A stretch of DNA of 64,000 bases from Desertibaculum subflavum (GTDB taxonomy: Bacteria; Pseudomonadota; Alphaproteobacteria; Ferrovibrionales; Ferrovibrionaceae). The notes beneath the pieces were generated by a model, which worked only from the letters and a program-made list of their open reading frames with translations, ran no database searches and was not told the origin of the DNA. Below are positions 18,008 to 25,993 of the stretch, piece after piece. Position 1 is the first letter of the stretch, and every line of letters begins with the position of its first letter. The position numbers and the translations under genes were made by a program. Location: NCBI GenBank assembly GCA_003576705.1, contig QOZS01000003.1:95738-159737 (forward strand). Reading direction: 5' to 3'.

Positions 18008-19690
18008 GTGATCGAAAACCCCGAACGTGTCCTCGCCGCCGCGGAGCAGCTCTATCGCCTGGGCGAGACGCGCCAGGCCGAGGGCATGATCCGCGACCTG
18101 ATCTGGGCGCTGCCCGATCATGCCGAGGCGCATCACCGCTATGCCCGCCTGCTGCGCGAGGAGCAGCGCTTCGGCGAGGCCGAGCGCGCCTATCGCGTGG
18201 CGATCGACTGCGACCCGAAGGGTGTGGCGGCCGCGATCGATCTGATCGACCTGATGCGCGCTTCCGGCCGGCACGAGGAGGCCTTCGCCCTCGCCGCCAA
18301 GCTGGAGCCCGGGGAGATCACCGCCGAGGCGGCACTGGCGCTGCAGGAGCTGTGGTCCGATGCCGCCGACTTCCTGAAGGCGGACGAGGCCGGCGATCCG
18401 CTAGACCTCGCCGAGCAGCTGCCGGAGGGCCAGCGCGGCCGCGCCTTCGTGCTGCCGAGCCTGCTCGCCGCCGCCGACACGCCGGAGCGGCTGAAGCGAC
18501 TCAATGCCTGCATCCGCGACTGGGCCCGCGCCCGCTCGATCGACGCCTCGATCCTGCCGGTGACGCGGGCCGCGTCCCCACCAAGCGACAAGATCCGACT
18601 CTGCTTCGCCGGCACGGCGGGGCCGCCGAACGGTGCCGCCCGCGCGGCCCGCGTCGCGCGTCACCTGGATCGCGGCCGGTTCCGGGTGGAGCTCTTCGTC
18701 CATGGCGCGGCCGATCGGGACGCCCGCGAGCAATTCGACGAGCTGCACGACGCTTTCGACAAGGTCACGGTGACGCCGGAGACCTCCGCGCGTGCCATCG
18801 CCGAGGCGCTCGCCGCGCGCGGTTTCGACGCGGTGATCGATCTCGACGGGCATGGCCGCGTCGGCGCGCGCATCTCGGCGCTCGCCTACAAGCCGGCGCT
18901 GGTACAGCTCGTCTGGCCGGAGCGGCCGGTGCCTGCCGGCCTCTCCGCCGTCAACGCGACTCTGGCCGATCCTGTGCTGGCCGCGGTGCCCAAGGGCGGC
19001 GGCATCGAAAAGCTGCTGCCGCTCGACGGCGCCTGGCTGCCGCTCGAAGCCTTGCCGGAGATCGAGATCGAACCGGAAGTCGCTTCGGTCCGCGCCAGCT
19101 TCCCGGTTTTCGCCACGCTGGCCGAGCCCGACTGGCTAAGGCCGATCGTGATCGAGACCTGGGCGGCGATCCTGCAGGAACTGCCGCCGGCGCGGCTGAT
19201 CTTCTTCGGTCCGGCCTATTCGGTATCGACGGTGCGGAAGAACCTGATCGCCGCCTTCGAGGCCTGCGGCATCGACCAGCGCATCGACTTCGCCCATGCC
19301 GAGGCATCGGGCCTGCCGCCGCCAGCGCTGTGGAACGTGGTCGATCTTTGCCTCGATCCCTTCCCGCTCAGTCTGGGCGAGCGTCTGGCCGAGCCACTGC
19401 ATATGGGTGTGCCGGCGGTGAGCTGGGCCGGCATCGCGCCCTGGCAGCGCACCGGCGCCAGCCTGCTCACCGGCGCCGGCCTGGCGGATCTCTGCGTCGG
19501 CAGCCGCGACGCCTATGTGGACAAGGCGGTGGAGCTGGTCTGGGACGTGGCGCGGCGCCGCGACCTGCGCCGCGAACTCCGCACCCGCTTCGCCGCGGCG
19601 CCGCATTTCGATACGGCGCGGATCGCGGCGAGCCTCGCCGGCCATGTCGAAGCGCTTATTGCGGCAGGTTCCGCCGCACCCACTCGGTGA
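18008..19690 (+). CDS. TPR protein with GT41 (O-GlcNAc transferase/SPINDLY-like) domain
   Basis: The GTG at 18008 gives 560 residues, 28 bases after uvrB. Residues about 1-100 form tetratricopeptide-type helices (AEQLYRLGETRQAEGMIRDL, AHHRYARLLREEQRFGEAER). From about 195 the GT41 region follows: a first Rossmann lobe with HLDRGRFRVELFVHG and RGFDAVIDLDGHG, then a second with FPVFATLAEPDWLRPIVIET. Last come the UDP-sugar site segments PLSLGERLAEPLHMGVPAVS and APWQRTGASLLTGAGL. Bacterial relatives glycosylate proteins such as flagellins and adhesins, or glycans. The target is unknown. Its 3' end overlaps the convergent trxC gene by 35 bases. Confidence 0.85.
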   Translation: MIENPERVLAAAEQLYRLGETRQAEGMIRDLIWALPDHAEAHHRYARLLREEQRFGEAERAYRVAIDCDPKGVAAAIDLIDLMRASGRHEEAFALAAKLEPGEITAEAALALQELWSDAADFLKADEAGDPLDLAEQLPEGQRGRAFVLPSLLAAADTPERLKRLNACIRDWARARSIDASILPVTRAASPPSDKIRLCFAGTAGPPNGAARAARVARHLDRGRFRVELFVHGAADRDAREQFDELHDAFDKVTVTPETSARAIAEALAARGFDAVIDLDGHGRVGARISALAYKPALVQLVWPERPVPAGLSAVNATLADPVLAAVPKGGGIEKLLPLDGAWLPLEALPEIEIEPEVASVRASFPVFATLAEPDWLRPIVIETWAAILQELPPARLIFFGPAYSVSTVRKNLIAAFEACGIDQRIDFAHAEASGLPPPALWNVVDLCLDPFPLSLGERLAEPLHMGVPAVSWAGIAPWQRTGASLLTGAGLADLCVGSRDAYVDKAVELVWDVARRRDLRRELRTRFAAAPHFDTARIAASLAGHVEALIAAGSAAPTR

Positions 19691-20093
19691 TGGCGCCGGC
19701 CGGCATGGCGCCGGCCTGGCGGGCGATCTCGCGACCGCCGGCGAAGATCGCCAGGGTCGGAATGCTGCGGATGTTGAGTGCCGCGGCGATGTCGGGATTT
19801 GCCTCGGTGTTCAGCTTGGCGAAGCGCGCCGTGGGTCCGAAGGCCTGGGCGGCGCCTTCATAATGCGGCGCCATGCTGCGGCACGGTCCGCACCAGGGCG
19901 CCCAGAAATCCACCACCACCGGCAGGTCGCTCTTCTCCACCTGGCGGCGGAAGGCGGCCGCGTCGAGCTCGATCGGATGATCGTCGCGCAGCAGCGCCCT
20001 GCACTTCCCGCACCGGCCGCTGCCGAGCTTGCCCCGCGGCACGCGGTTGACAGCCTGACAATGCGTGCAAACGAGGTGCAGGGTATCGTTCAT
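19656..20093 (-). CDS. trxC: Thioredoxin 2 with N-terminal zinc finger
   Basis: Cytoplasmic disulfide reductase of 145 residues. An N-terminal zinc-binding part has two CxxC pairs (VCTHCQAVN and GRCGKCRALL). The thioredoxin fold follows, with the active site FWAPWCGPCRSMAP and the cis-Pro in RSIPTLAIFAGGRE. The zinc module distinguishes TrxC from TrxA and is linked to oxidative-stress function. It overlaps the convergent glycosyltransferase gene at its 3' end. No OxyR-type site was recognised upstream. Confidence 0.95.
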   Translation of the reverse strand: MNDTLHLVCTHCQAVNRVPRGKLGSGRCGKCRALLRDDHPIELDAAAFRRQVEKSDLPVVVDFWAPWCGPCRSMAPHYEGAAQAFGPTARFAKLNTEANPDIAAALNIRSIPTLAIFAGGREIARQAGAMPAGAITEWVRRNLPQ

Positions 20094-20157
20094 CGAGCTG
20101 AATCCGGCGGCAACGGGTTCCTCTTATGTCGGAACCGGCAACCGCCGGTTCAAGCCC

Positions 20158-20922
20158 CTAGCCCGAAACCGAGAACCCGCCATCGACCGGGATGGCCGTG
20201 CCGGTGACGAAGTCGGACGCGGCGGAAGCCAGGAACACGGCGATGCCGGCGTGGTCTTCGGGCGTCCCCCAGCGGCCGGCCGGCGTGCGCGCCAGGACGC
20301 GGTCGTGCAACCCATGCACCTCGACCCGGGCGCGCTTGGTCAGGTCGGTATCGATCCAGCCCGGCAGGATCGCGTTGACCTGGATGTTGTCGCGCGCCCA
20401 GGCGGTGGCGCAGCTGCGGGTGAACTGCACGATGCCGCCCTTGCTCGCCGCATAGGCCGGCACGAAGGGCGCGCCGAAGATCGACATCATCGAGCCGATG
20501 TTGACGATCTTGCCGCCGCCGGCCCGCTTCATCTCCGGATAGGCGGCGTTGGAGCACATGAAGGCGCTGGTCAGGTTGGTGGTGATCACCTGGTTCCATT
20601 CGTCGAGCGTCATCACGTCCGGCGTCTTGCGGATGTTGATGCCCGCGTTGTTCACCAGGATGTCGAGCCGGCCCAGCATCTGCACGGTGCCGTTGACCAG
20701 CGCCTTGCACGACCCCTCGTCGGTCGCGTCGTGCTCGATCGCCACGGCGCGCGCACCGAGCTTGCCGAGCGCCTCGACGGCGGCGGCGTTCTTGGTCGTG
20801 TTGCGCCCCGCGACGACGATGTCGGCCCCGGCCTCCGCCATCCCCTTGGCCATGCCGAGGCCGATGCCGCCATTGCCGCCGGTGACGATCGCCACCTTCC
20901 CCTTGAGATCGAACAGGCGCAT
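20158..20922 (-). CDS. SDR family oxidoreductase
   Basis: Classical short-chain dehydrogenase, 254 residues. Seen: cofactor motif KVAIVTGGNGGIGLGMAKGM (TGxxxGxG), the NNAGINIRKTP turn, NIGSMMSIFGAP with the catalytic Ser region and the YAASKGG Tyr-x3-Lys pair. The C-terminal signature VASAASDFVTGTAIPVDGGFSVSG type ending is also present. The Arg after the second strand (VAGRNTTKNA) suggests NADP(H). The nearest relatives by motif are gluconate 5-dehydrogenase-like enzymes, so a sugar or polyol substrate is plausible. A ribosome site GGAGAGAC supports the start. Confidence 0.92.
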   Translation of the reverse strand: MRLFDLKGKVAIVTGGNGGIGLGMAKGMAEAGADIVVAGRNTTKNAAAVEALGKLGARAVAIEHDATDEGSCKALVNGTVQMLGRLDILVNNAGINIRKTPDVMTLDEWNQVITTNLTSAFMCSNAAYPEMKRAGGGKIVNIGSMMSIFGAPFVPAYAASKGGIVQFTRSCATAWARDNIQVNAILPGWIDTDLTKRARVEVHGLHDRVLARTPAGRWGTPEDHAGIAVFLASAASDFVTGTAIPVDGGFSVSG

Positions 20923-20940
20923 GTCTCTCCTCCGCTTCTT

Positions 20941-22173
20941 CTAAATCGGCATGCCGCGCCGCTTGAGATCGGCCAGCACGAAATCGACCAACGGCTTCGG
21001 GTCAGCCGCCAGGGTCGCCAGGCAGGGCACCGGCCGGTCGTGCAGCTGCTCGACCACGCCTGAATCCCGCACGCCCGGCAGGTCCGGCAGCTCCTCCAGC
21101 GAGAGACCGAGCGAGCCCATGCAGCCGATCCGCCCGTCGCGTGCCTTGCGCAGCTTGGCAAGGCCGCAGGGCGTTGCGCAATGCGGGCCCTGGAACGGCA
21201 CCTGATAGAGCGCGAGATTGCGGAACCGGCCCTGCAGCACCTCGCCCGGCGCCGGCGCATAGACGGCGGTGCCGGGCGCGGCGCAGAGCTTGGTCATGTG
21301 CGCCGGGCCGGAATCGGCATAGATGCCGTAGTCGAAGCGCTCCACCGCGCGCAGCAGCTCGCCGATCGCGGCGAAGCCGTCGACGATGCGGACGCCCTTC
21401 GGCAGCGTTGCTTTCAGCGCCTCGGCCTGAAGCTGTCCCTGCCGCTGGAAACGGTTGAGCGAGACCGTCACCTCGCCGAGCGGCGCCAGCGCGTCGGCCA
21501 GCGCCAACGTCACCGGCGGCGGCAGCGTGCGCAGCGGCGAGCTCGCCAGCGGCAGGATGCCGAAGGACGGCCGCGCCCGCTTCGCCAGGGACCGCGCCTC
21601 GCTCGGATAGCGCGCCGTGGTCGCTTCCAGGCCGAAAGCCTGGTTCAGCTCGCCCTCCATCTCGACCGGCCAGAGATCGATATCGCGCCGGCTTTCCAGA
21701 TGGCCGAGATCGATGACGGCATCCCAGCCCGGCAGCTCTGCTTCGGGCAGCCAGAGCGGATAAGTGGTGATGCGGCGGTCGCGAAGATAGATGTCGCTCG
21801 ACGAACGGGCGCAGAAGACGCCGACGCGCTTCGGCCGCCTGGCGGCGATGAAGGCGTCGATGAACAGCATCGTCGCGACGTTGGAGCCGAGCATCTGGCT
21901 CGGCAGCAGGAACAGCACCGACCGCCCCTCGAAGGCCGCGCCCGGCCACTCGGCGCGCGGCCGGCAGGCGATCTGCGCCCGTTCCGCCAGGACGCGAAAC
22001 CGCGCCGGCTCGCGCAGCACGACCTGGTTCACGAACGGCGTCGAGCTGGTGAGGTAGCGCGCGCCGGCACGGCCCCTCTGCTCCGCCGCGGGCGCCGCAT
22101 CCGGCTGGCGGAAACGGAACGGCGCGAAGGCCTCGAACAGCAGCAGCGGCGTGTGGTTGGTCGCGTCGCTCAC
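20941..22173 (-). CDS. Glycosyltransferase family 9-like protein
   Basis: Heptosyltransferase-like (GT9) protein of 410 residues, starting at a GTG that overlaps the TGA of the upstream methyltransferase gene (GTGA). The N-terminal half contains VLFLLPSQMLGSNVATMLFI and FIAARRPKRVGVFC. The C-terminal half carries the family's nucleotide-sugar signature YGIYADSGPAHMTKLCAAPG. A Cys-containing stretch FQGPHCATPCGLAKLR is unusual for the family. The overlap and the methyltransferase partner suggest modification of a surface glycan, but no O-antigen or LPS core cluster surrounds the pair. Confidence 0.78.
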   Translation of the reverse strand: MSDATNHTPLLLFEAFAPFRFRQPDAAPAAEQRGRAGARYLTSSTPFVNQVVLREPARFRVLAERAQIACRPRAEWPGAAFEGRSVLFLLPSQMLGSNVATMLFIDAFIAARRPKRVGVFCARSSSDIYLRDRRITTYPLWLPEAELPGWDAVIDLGHLESRRDIDLWPVEMEGELNQAFGLEATTARYPSEARSLAKRARPSFGILPLASSPLRTLPPPVTLALADALAPLGEVTVSLNRFQRQGQLQAEALKATLPKGVRIVDGFAAIGELLRAVERFDYGIYADSGPAHMTKLCAAPGTAVYAPAPGEVLQGRFRNLALYQVPFQGPHCATPCGLAKLRKARDGRIGCMGSLGLSLEELPDLPGVRDSGVVEQLHDRPVPCLATLAADPKPLVDFVLADLKRRGMPI

Positions 22174-22736
22174 GGCCGCTTTTTGACCGCACGCCAGCGG
22201 ATCGTCATCTCGCTGATCACGTTGTTGAACTGCCGCGCCGCTTCGGCCAGCTGCGCCGTGGTGATCTGCCCCGACGACACGCGCTTCGCCCAGACATCGT
22301 CGGGGCGCATGTCCACGCGCTCGATCGCGAAATCGATTCCGTGCGCGAGGCCGAGCGCCGAGTTGGCGATGCCCTTCTCGCGCCATTCCCGGTTCTTCGC
22401 CTGCGAGAACAGCTCGAGCCCGGCCGGCGTGATCGGCCGCACATGGGTCGGATCGTTGAGATAGCTGTCGTGGCGGGGATGCGGCACCACGATGGTGACG
22501 AGCGCGCCGTCGCGGCAGACCCGCCACAATTCCTTGATGATGCCGAGATAGAGATCCGACGATTGCCCGAGATGCTCCAGCACGTGGCGCAGCATCACCT
22601 CGTCGACGCTGTCGTCGGCCCAGGGCCAGGGCAGCGCTTCCAGATCCGCCACCTGGTCGGGAGCGAAATCCGGGTACTTGTCGACATTGATCCAGCCCGG
22701 CCGCTTGTCGCCGCCGCAGCCGAGATTGAGCTTCAT
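22170..22736 (-). CDS. SAM-dependent methyltransferase
   Basis: Class I methyltransferase of 188 residues. Motif I is MKLNLGCGGDKRPGWINVDK (LGCG variant), followed by DLEALPWPWADDSVDEVMLR and VLEHLGQSSDLYLGIIKELW, where the post-motif Asp and the EHL segment match cell-envelope methyltransferases. The C-terminal part is short. It overlaps the GT9-like gene by four bases (stop TGA and start GTG), so the two are translationally coupled and probably act on the same glycan. Confidence 0.88.
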   Translation of the reverse strand: MKLNLGCGGDKRPGWINVDKYPDFAPDQVADLEALPWPWADDSVDEVMLRHVLEHLGQSSDLYLGIIKELWRVCRDGALVTIVVPHPRHDSYLNDPTHVRPITPAGLELFSQAKNREWREKGIANSALGLAHGIDFAIERVDMRPDDVWAKRVSSGQITTAQLAEAARQFNNVISEMTIRWRAVKKRP

Positions 22737-22789
22737 CGTTGCCCTCGCGCGTGGCCGGACACTAGCCGCGCGCGCGGTGACTGGCGAGC

Positions 22790-23158
22790 CTAGTCGGCGG
22801 TGGAGGCGGGAACCGGGGTCAGCTGGCGGTTTACTTCCGCCACGATGTCGCGCAGGTGGAACGGCTTGGACAGCACCGTCGCGCCCGGCGCCGAAGATTT
22901 GGCAACGCCGGCAAAGCCGGTGATGAAGATGACCTTGAGGCCGCGGTCGAGGCCGATGGCTCGGCGCGCCAGTTCGATGCCGTCGAGCTCAGGCATCACG
23001 ATGTCGGCGATCAGCAGGTCGAACCGCGCCGGTTTGAGGTGCGGCAGCGCCTGGGCGCCGTCGCCGACCGCCGTCACGTCATGCCCGGCGCGCTCCAGCG
23101 CGCGGGCGAGGAAGCGGCGGATGGTCGCGTCGTCTTCGGCAAGCAGGATCCGTCCCAT
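22790..23158 (-). CDS. cpdR: CpdR-type single-domain response regulator
   Basis: A receiver domain with no output domain, 122 residues. Seen: MGRILLAEDDATIRRFLARA (acidic pocket), Asp52 in LLIADIVMPELDGIELARRA, Thr in MKVIFITGFAGVA type strand and Lys in VLSKPFHLRDIVAEVN. The close fit to Caulobacter CpdR supports the name, particularly FLARALERAGH, DIVMPELDGIELARRA and SKPFHLRD. CpdR recruits substrates to ClpXP when unphosphorylated, timing cell-cycle proteolysis. The start at 23158 was preferred over an upstream one adding 53 residues without family similarity. The ctrA-cckA-chpT genes are not in the window. Confidence 0.92.
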   Translation of the reverse strand: MGRILLAEDDATIRRFLARALERAGHDVTAVGDGAQALPHLKPARFDLLIADIVMPELDGIELARRAIGLDRGLKVIFITGFAGVAKSSAPGATVLSKPFHLRDIVAEVNRQLTPVPASTAD

Positions 23159-23231
23159 GATGTGCAACCTATAGAAACCCAATGGTCGAGAACGGGTTAA
23201 CGCCGCGGTTTCCTTGCTATACGCTAGCCCG

Positions 23232-24143
23232 ATGCCGAACGCCGAAGTGGCGCGCGCGGCGGGCGAAGCAGCCGGACCGGATCCGGTCATCCTAAGCCTG
23301 CCGACCGTGCAAAGCATACCCTTCGTCTATTCCTCGCCCCATAGCGGGACGTTCTACCCACCCGATTTTCTCGCCGCCGCCCGGCTCGACCATGTGGCGA
23401 TCCGCCGCTCCGAGGACAGTTTCGTCGACGAACTCTTCGCCGCCGTGCCGCTTCTCGGCGCGCCCCTGGTCGCGGCGCGCTATGCCCGGGCCTTCTGCGA
23501 CGTCAACCGCGAGCCCTACGAGCTGGACCCGGCAATGTTCGAGGACGAGTTGCCGGCCTTCGCCAACACGACCAGCCTGCGCGTGGCGGGCGGCCACGGC
23601 ACCATTGCCCGCGTGGTCGGTGCCGGCGCCGAGATCTATCGCGGCAAGCTCACCTTTGCCGAAGCCGACCGGCGCATCCGCGACTGCTATCAGCCCTATC
23701 ACGCCGCACTCGGCCGCCTGCTGGCGGAGACGCGCGCACGCTTTGGTGTCGCCGTCCTGATCGATTGCCACTCCATGCCGTCGACCGGCGGGCCGCTCGA
23801 GCGCGACAGCGGGCGCGCCCGGCCCGATATCGTGCTGGGCGATCGCTATGGCAGCGCCTGCGCGCCGGAACTGGTGGAGACGGCGACACGCGCGCTGCAA
23901 TCGCTCGGCTACCGCGTCAGCCGCAATGCGCCCTATGCCGGCGGCTTCAACACGTATCACTACGGCCGGCCGGCAGAGCGGCTGCACGCCTTGCAGATCG
24001 AGATCAACCGCGGGCTCTACATGGACGAGGAGCGGCTGGCGAAGAAGCCGGGCTTCGCCCGGCTGGCCGGCGACCTGGAACGCCTGGTCGCTGCTTTGTC
24101 CGCTTTCGCCCAGGACCGCGAGCTGCGGCCGGCGGCGGAATGA
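23232..24143 (+). CDS. N-formylglutamate amidohydrolase
   Basis: Zinc-dependent hydrolase releasing formate from N-formylglutamate, the last step of one histidine-degradation route, or a related amidohydrolase. The 303 residues include FVYSSPHSGTFYPPDF (metal His), the Asp/Glu region YARAFCDVNREPYELDPAMF, VAVLIDCHSMPSTGG (metal site) and FNTYHYGRPAERLHALQIEI with NRGLYMDE at the end. The start at 23232 fits the family; an upstream TTG at 23214 adds six residues. No hut genes are near. It is encoded back to back with cpdR, and its 3' end faces the sRNA terminator at 24156-24185. Confidence 0.9.
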   Translation: MPNAEVARAAGEAAGPDPVILSLPTVQSIPFVYSSPHSGTFYPPDFLAAARLDHVAIRRSEDSFVDELFAAVPLLGAPLVAARYARAFCDVNREPYELDPAMFEDELPAFANTTSLRVAGGHGTIARVVGAGAEIYRGKLTFAEADRRIRDCYQPYHAALGRLLAETRARFGVAVLIDCHSMPSTGGPLERDSGRARPDIVLGDRYGSACAPELVETATRALQSLGYRVSRNAPYAGGFNTYHYGRPAERLHALQIEINRGLYMDEERLAKKPGFARLAGDLERLVAALSAFAQDRELRPAAE

Positions 24144-24151
24144 CGGCAGCG

Positions 24152-24240
24152 GGCGAAAAAAGGGCCACCGCTTGCGGGGTGGCCCAAGTCTAGGGAGGAA
24201 ACGCCCAAGAAGGGCGCGCGGTCGATATCCTGACCACGCA
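24152..24240 (-). ncRNA. Candidate MmgR/alpha-r8-like small RNA
   Basis: On the minus strand: a 5-bp hairpin CGCCC-TTCTT-GGGCG (24202-24216), then UUUCCUCCCU (24192-24201, read on the minus strand), then a strong hairpin of 8 bp (24162-24185) ending in a run of six U (24156-24161). Conserved UUUCCUCCCU before a Rho-independent terminator is the hallmark I recall for the rhizobial alpha-r8 (MmgR) family, about 75-80 bases long. The pyrimidine motif would pair with GGAGG ribosome sites. A promoter with CTTGTG (24271-24276) and TTACAT (24247-24252), spacer 18, gives a 5' end near 24240. The exact 5' end is uncertain; a start nearer 24217 is possible. Confidence 0.6.
24156..24185 (-). terminator. 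Rho-independent terminator of the sRNA candidate
   Basis: Perfect 8-bp stem (24162-24169 with 24178-24185), 8-base loop, followed on the minus strand by six U. The plus strand has an A-run before the stem and none after, so it works best leftward, yet no protein gene is transcribed leftward into it. Confidence 0.8.
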
Positions 24241-24356
24241 ACGTAAATGTAAGGTAAACAGAGGGTTTCCCACAAGGACTTGTGCAAGTGCGAGCGGAAA
24301 TCCACAAGTCGTTGTGACATTCCTGCAACGACGCGACTACAGAGGGCGGGGCGTCC

Positions 24357-25646
24357 ATGAATAATTCGACCGATCCGATCAGCCTGACGGCCTGGGCGCT
24401 GACCGACGGCCTGCGCCGCAAGCACTTGAAGGTGCGCGATGTCGTCGAGGCGGTGCTGGCACGCCACGCGCTACGCGAACCGGTGGTCCAGGCATGGACG
24501 CATCTCGATCCCGCGCAAGCGCGCGCCGCTGCCGACCGGCTGGACAAGGCAGGTTCGGAAGGGGCGCTGTTCGGCTTGCCGCTCGGCGTCAAGGACATCA
24601 TCGACACCGCCGACATGCCGACCGGCTACGGCTCGCCGATCTATGCCGGCAACCGCCCGGCCTGGGATGCGCCCGCGGTCGCCATTGCGCGCGCGCAGGG
24701 CGCGCTGGTGCTGGGCAAGACGGTGACGACGGAATTCGCCTCCTTCCATGCCGGCCCGACCACCAACCCGCACGATCCGGCGCGCACGCCGGGCGGATCC
24801 TCCAGCGGCTCGGCCGCCGCCGTGGCGGACCGCACGGCGACTCTCGCCTTCGGCACGCAGACGGCGGGATCGGTGCTCAGGCCGGCCAGCTATTGCGGCG
24901 TCGTCGGCTTCAAGGGCAGCATCAGTTGGTTCCCGGTGGTCGGCATCAAGGCGCTGGCGCCGTCCTGCGACACGCTCGGCCTGATGGCGCGCGACGTCGC
25001 TGATATCTGCCTGTTCCGCGACGCCATGCTGCTGCGCCGGCCGGCACCGCCGGATGCCCGCAGCGTCTCGGCGCCGCGGCTCGCCTTCTCGCTCTATCCC
25101 GATGCGGCCAAGGTGACGCCGCCGATGGCCGCGGCGATCGAGCGAGCCCGCAAAGCCCTGGCAGCGAAAGGCGCGCGCATCGTCGATCTGCCCACGCCGG
25201 CGGCCTTCGAGGGCCTGACCGAGGCGCATCAGCGCGTCATGGCCTATGAAGCGAAATTCGTCTTCGCCTATGAGCGCGACCGTCACGGCAGCAAGCTGTC
25301 GGCGGCGTTCCACAAGCTGCTCGGCGAAGGCGAAGGCACCACCGAGGCCACCTACCGGGCGAGCCTGGAAGCGGCCGCCCGGGCGCGGGCGGCGCTTGCC
25401 GACCTGTTCGCCAACTACGATGCGATCGTGCTGCCGGCGGCGCCGGGCGAGGCGTGGCCCAAAGCGGACGGCACCGGCGATCCAAGCTTCAACCGCCTCG
25501 CGAGCTTTCTCGGGGCCCCGGCGATCTCGCTGCCAAACGGCAAAGGCCCGTCAGGCCTGCCGCTTGGGCTGCAGCTGATGGGCCCCCTCGGCGGCGATGA
25601 TCGGCTGCTGCAGCTCGCCGCCTGGGTCGAATCCGCGATCAGCTGA
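24357..25646 (+). CDS. Amidase (amidase-signature family)
   Basis: Amidase-signature hydrolase, 429 residues. The catalytic triad is visible: Lys in LFGLPLGVKDIIDTADMPT, the cis-Ser in RTPGGSSSGSAAAVADRTA and the nucleophile Ser in FGTQTAGSVLRPASYCGVVG. The rest follows family order, ending LPLGLQLMGPLGGDDRLLQL. Family members hydrolyse many amides, including in glutamyl-tRNA amidotransferases; gatB and gatC are not near, so a catabolic amidase is more likely. About 110 bases upstream on the opposite strand is the promoter of the sRNA candidate. Confidence 0.92.
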   Translation: MNNSTDPISLTAWALTDGLRRKHLKVRDVVEAVLARHALREPVVQAWTHLDPAQARAAADRLDKAGSEGALFGLPLGVKDIIDTADMPTGYGSPIYAGNRPAWDAPAVAIARAQGALVLGKTVTTEFASFHAGPTTNPHDPARTPGGSSSGSAAAVADRTATLAFGTQTAGSVLRPASYCGVVGFKGSISWFPVVGIKALAPSCDTLGLMARDVADICLFRDAMLLRRPAPPDARSVSAPRLAFSLYPDAAKVTPPMAAAIERARKALAAKGARIVDLPTPAAFEGLTEAHQRVMAYEAKFVFAYERDRHGSKLSAAFHKLLGEGEGTTEATYRASLEAAARARAALADLFANYDAIVLPAAPGEAWPKADGTGDPSFNRLASFLGAPAISLPNGKGPSGLPLGLQLMGPLGGDDRLLQLAAWVESAIS

Positions 25647-25797
25647 ACTCATGCGCCGCCGGAGAATGCGCCGTGCGCTTCTCATATTCAACACTGAATA
25701 TATGTATTGATTTATACCATCCGAGATACTTAGATATTTAACATGATATAACGCACAATAGATGTGTGATATGGCGTCTCCGGCGACACATCGCAGT
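25647..25797. other. AT-rich intergenic block with inverted flanks
   Basis: A conspicuously AT-rich patch (about 25675-25775) in a high-GC genome. It contains ATATTCA-ACAC-TGAATAT (25684-25701), a perfect 7-bp dyad. The patch is flanked by the inverted 9-mers CGCCGGAGA (25657-25665) and TCTCCGGCG (25777-25785), in a slightly longer imperfect match. No gene was found in it. It may be a small non-autonomous insertion or a nucleoid-protein binding region. Confidence 0.5.
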
Positions 25798-25950
25798 ACT
25801 GGGATCTGGCGGCCCCTGCTCCGCCGTTTGGGCGCGCTCGCCAGCGCGGCTGTCGCCGCACGCGGCATCGAGGAGCGCACCGAAGGCGTCATCCGAGCGA
25901 CCTGTACCGGCTGCTGCGCCGCCTGAGCGCAGCAGCGGCTTCGACCTTGC
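25798..25950 (+). pseudogene. Possible remnant of an O-methyltransferase dimerisation domain
   Basis: In one plus frame the stretch 25880-25940 reads HPSDLYRLLRRLSAAAAS, close to the HPDALYRLLRALA helix of hydroxyneurosporene/plant-type O-methyltransferases. There is no start codon or methyltransferase core around it, so it looks like a decayed fragment. A perfect 10-bp hairpin (25910-25919 with 25927-25936) lies inside and could bias the reading. The small ORF at 25766-25954 in another frame has no plausible protein character. Confidence 0.3.
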
Positions 25951-25993
25951 CTGAAGCCGGCTTCCCAGAGGCCTCTCCCACAGGATCACCGAC

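Noticed and set aside
23190..23215. CtrA box (TTAA-N7-TTAA) between cpdR and the next gene
   Set aside because: Only one half (TTAACG) is present; the second reads GTTT.
25766..25954. 62-codon frame in the AT-rich gap
   Set aside because: No ribosome site; low-complexity Ala/Pro/Ser content, unlike neighbouring proteins.
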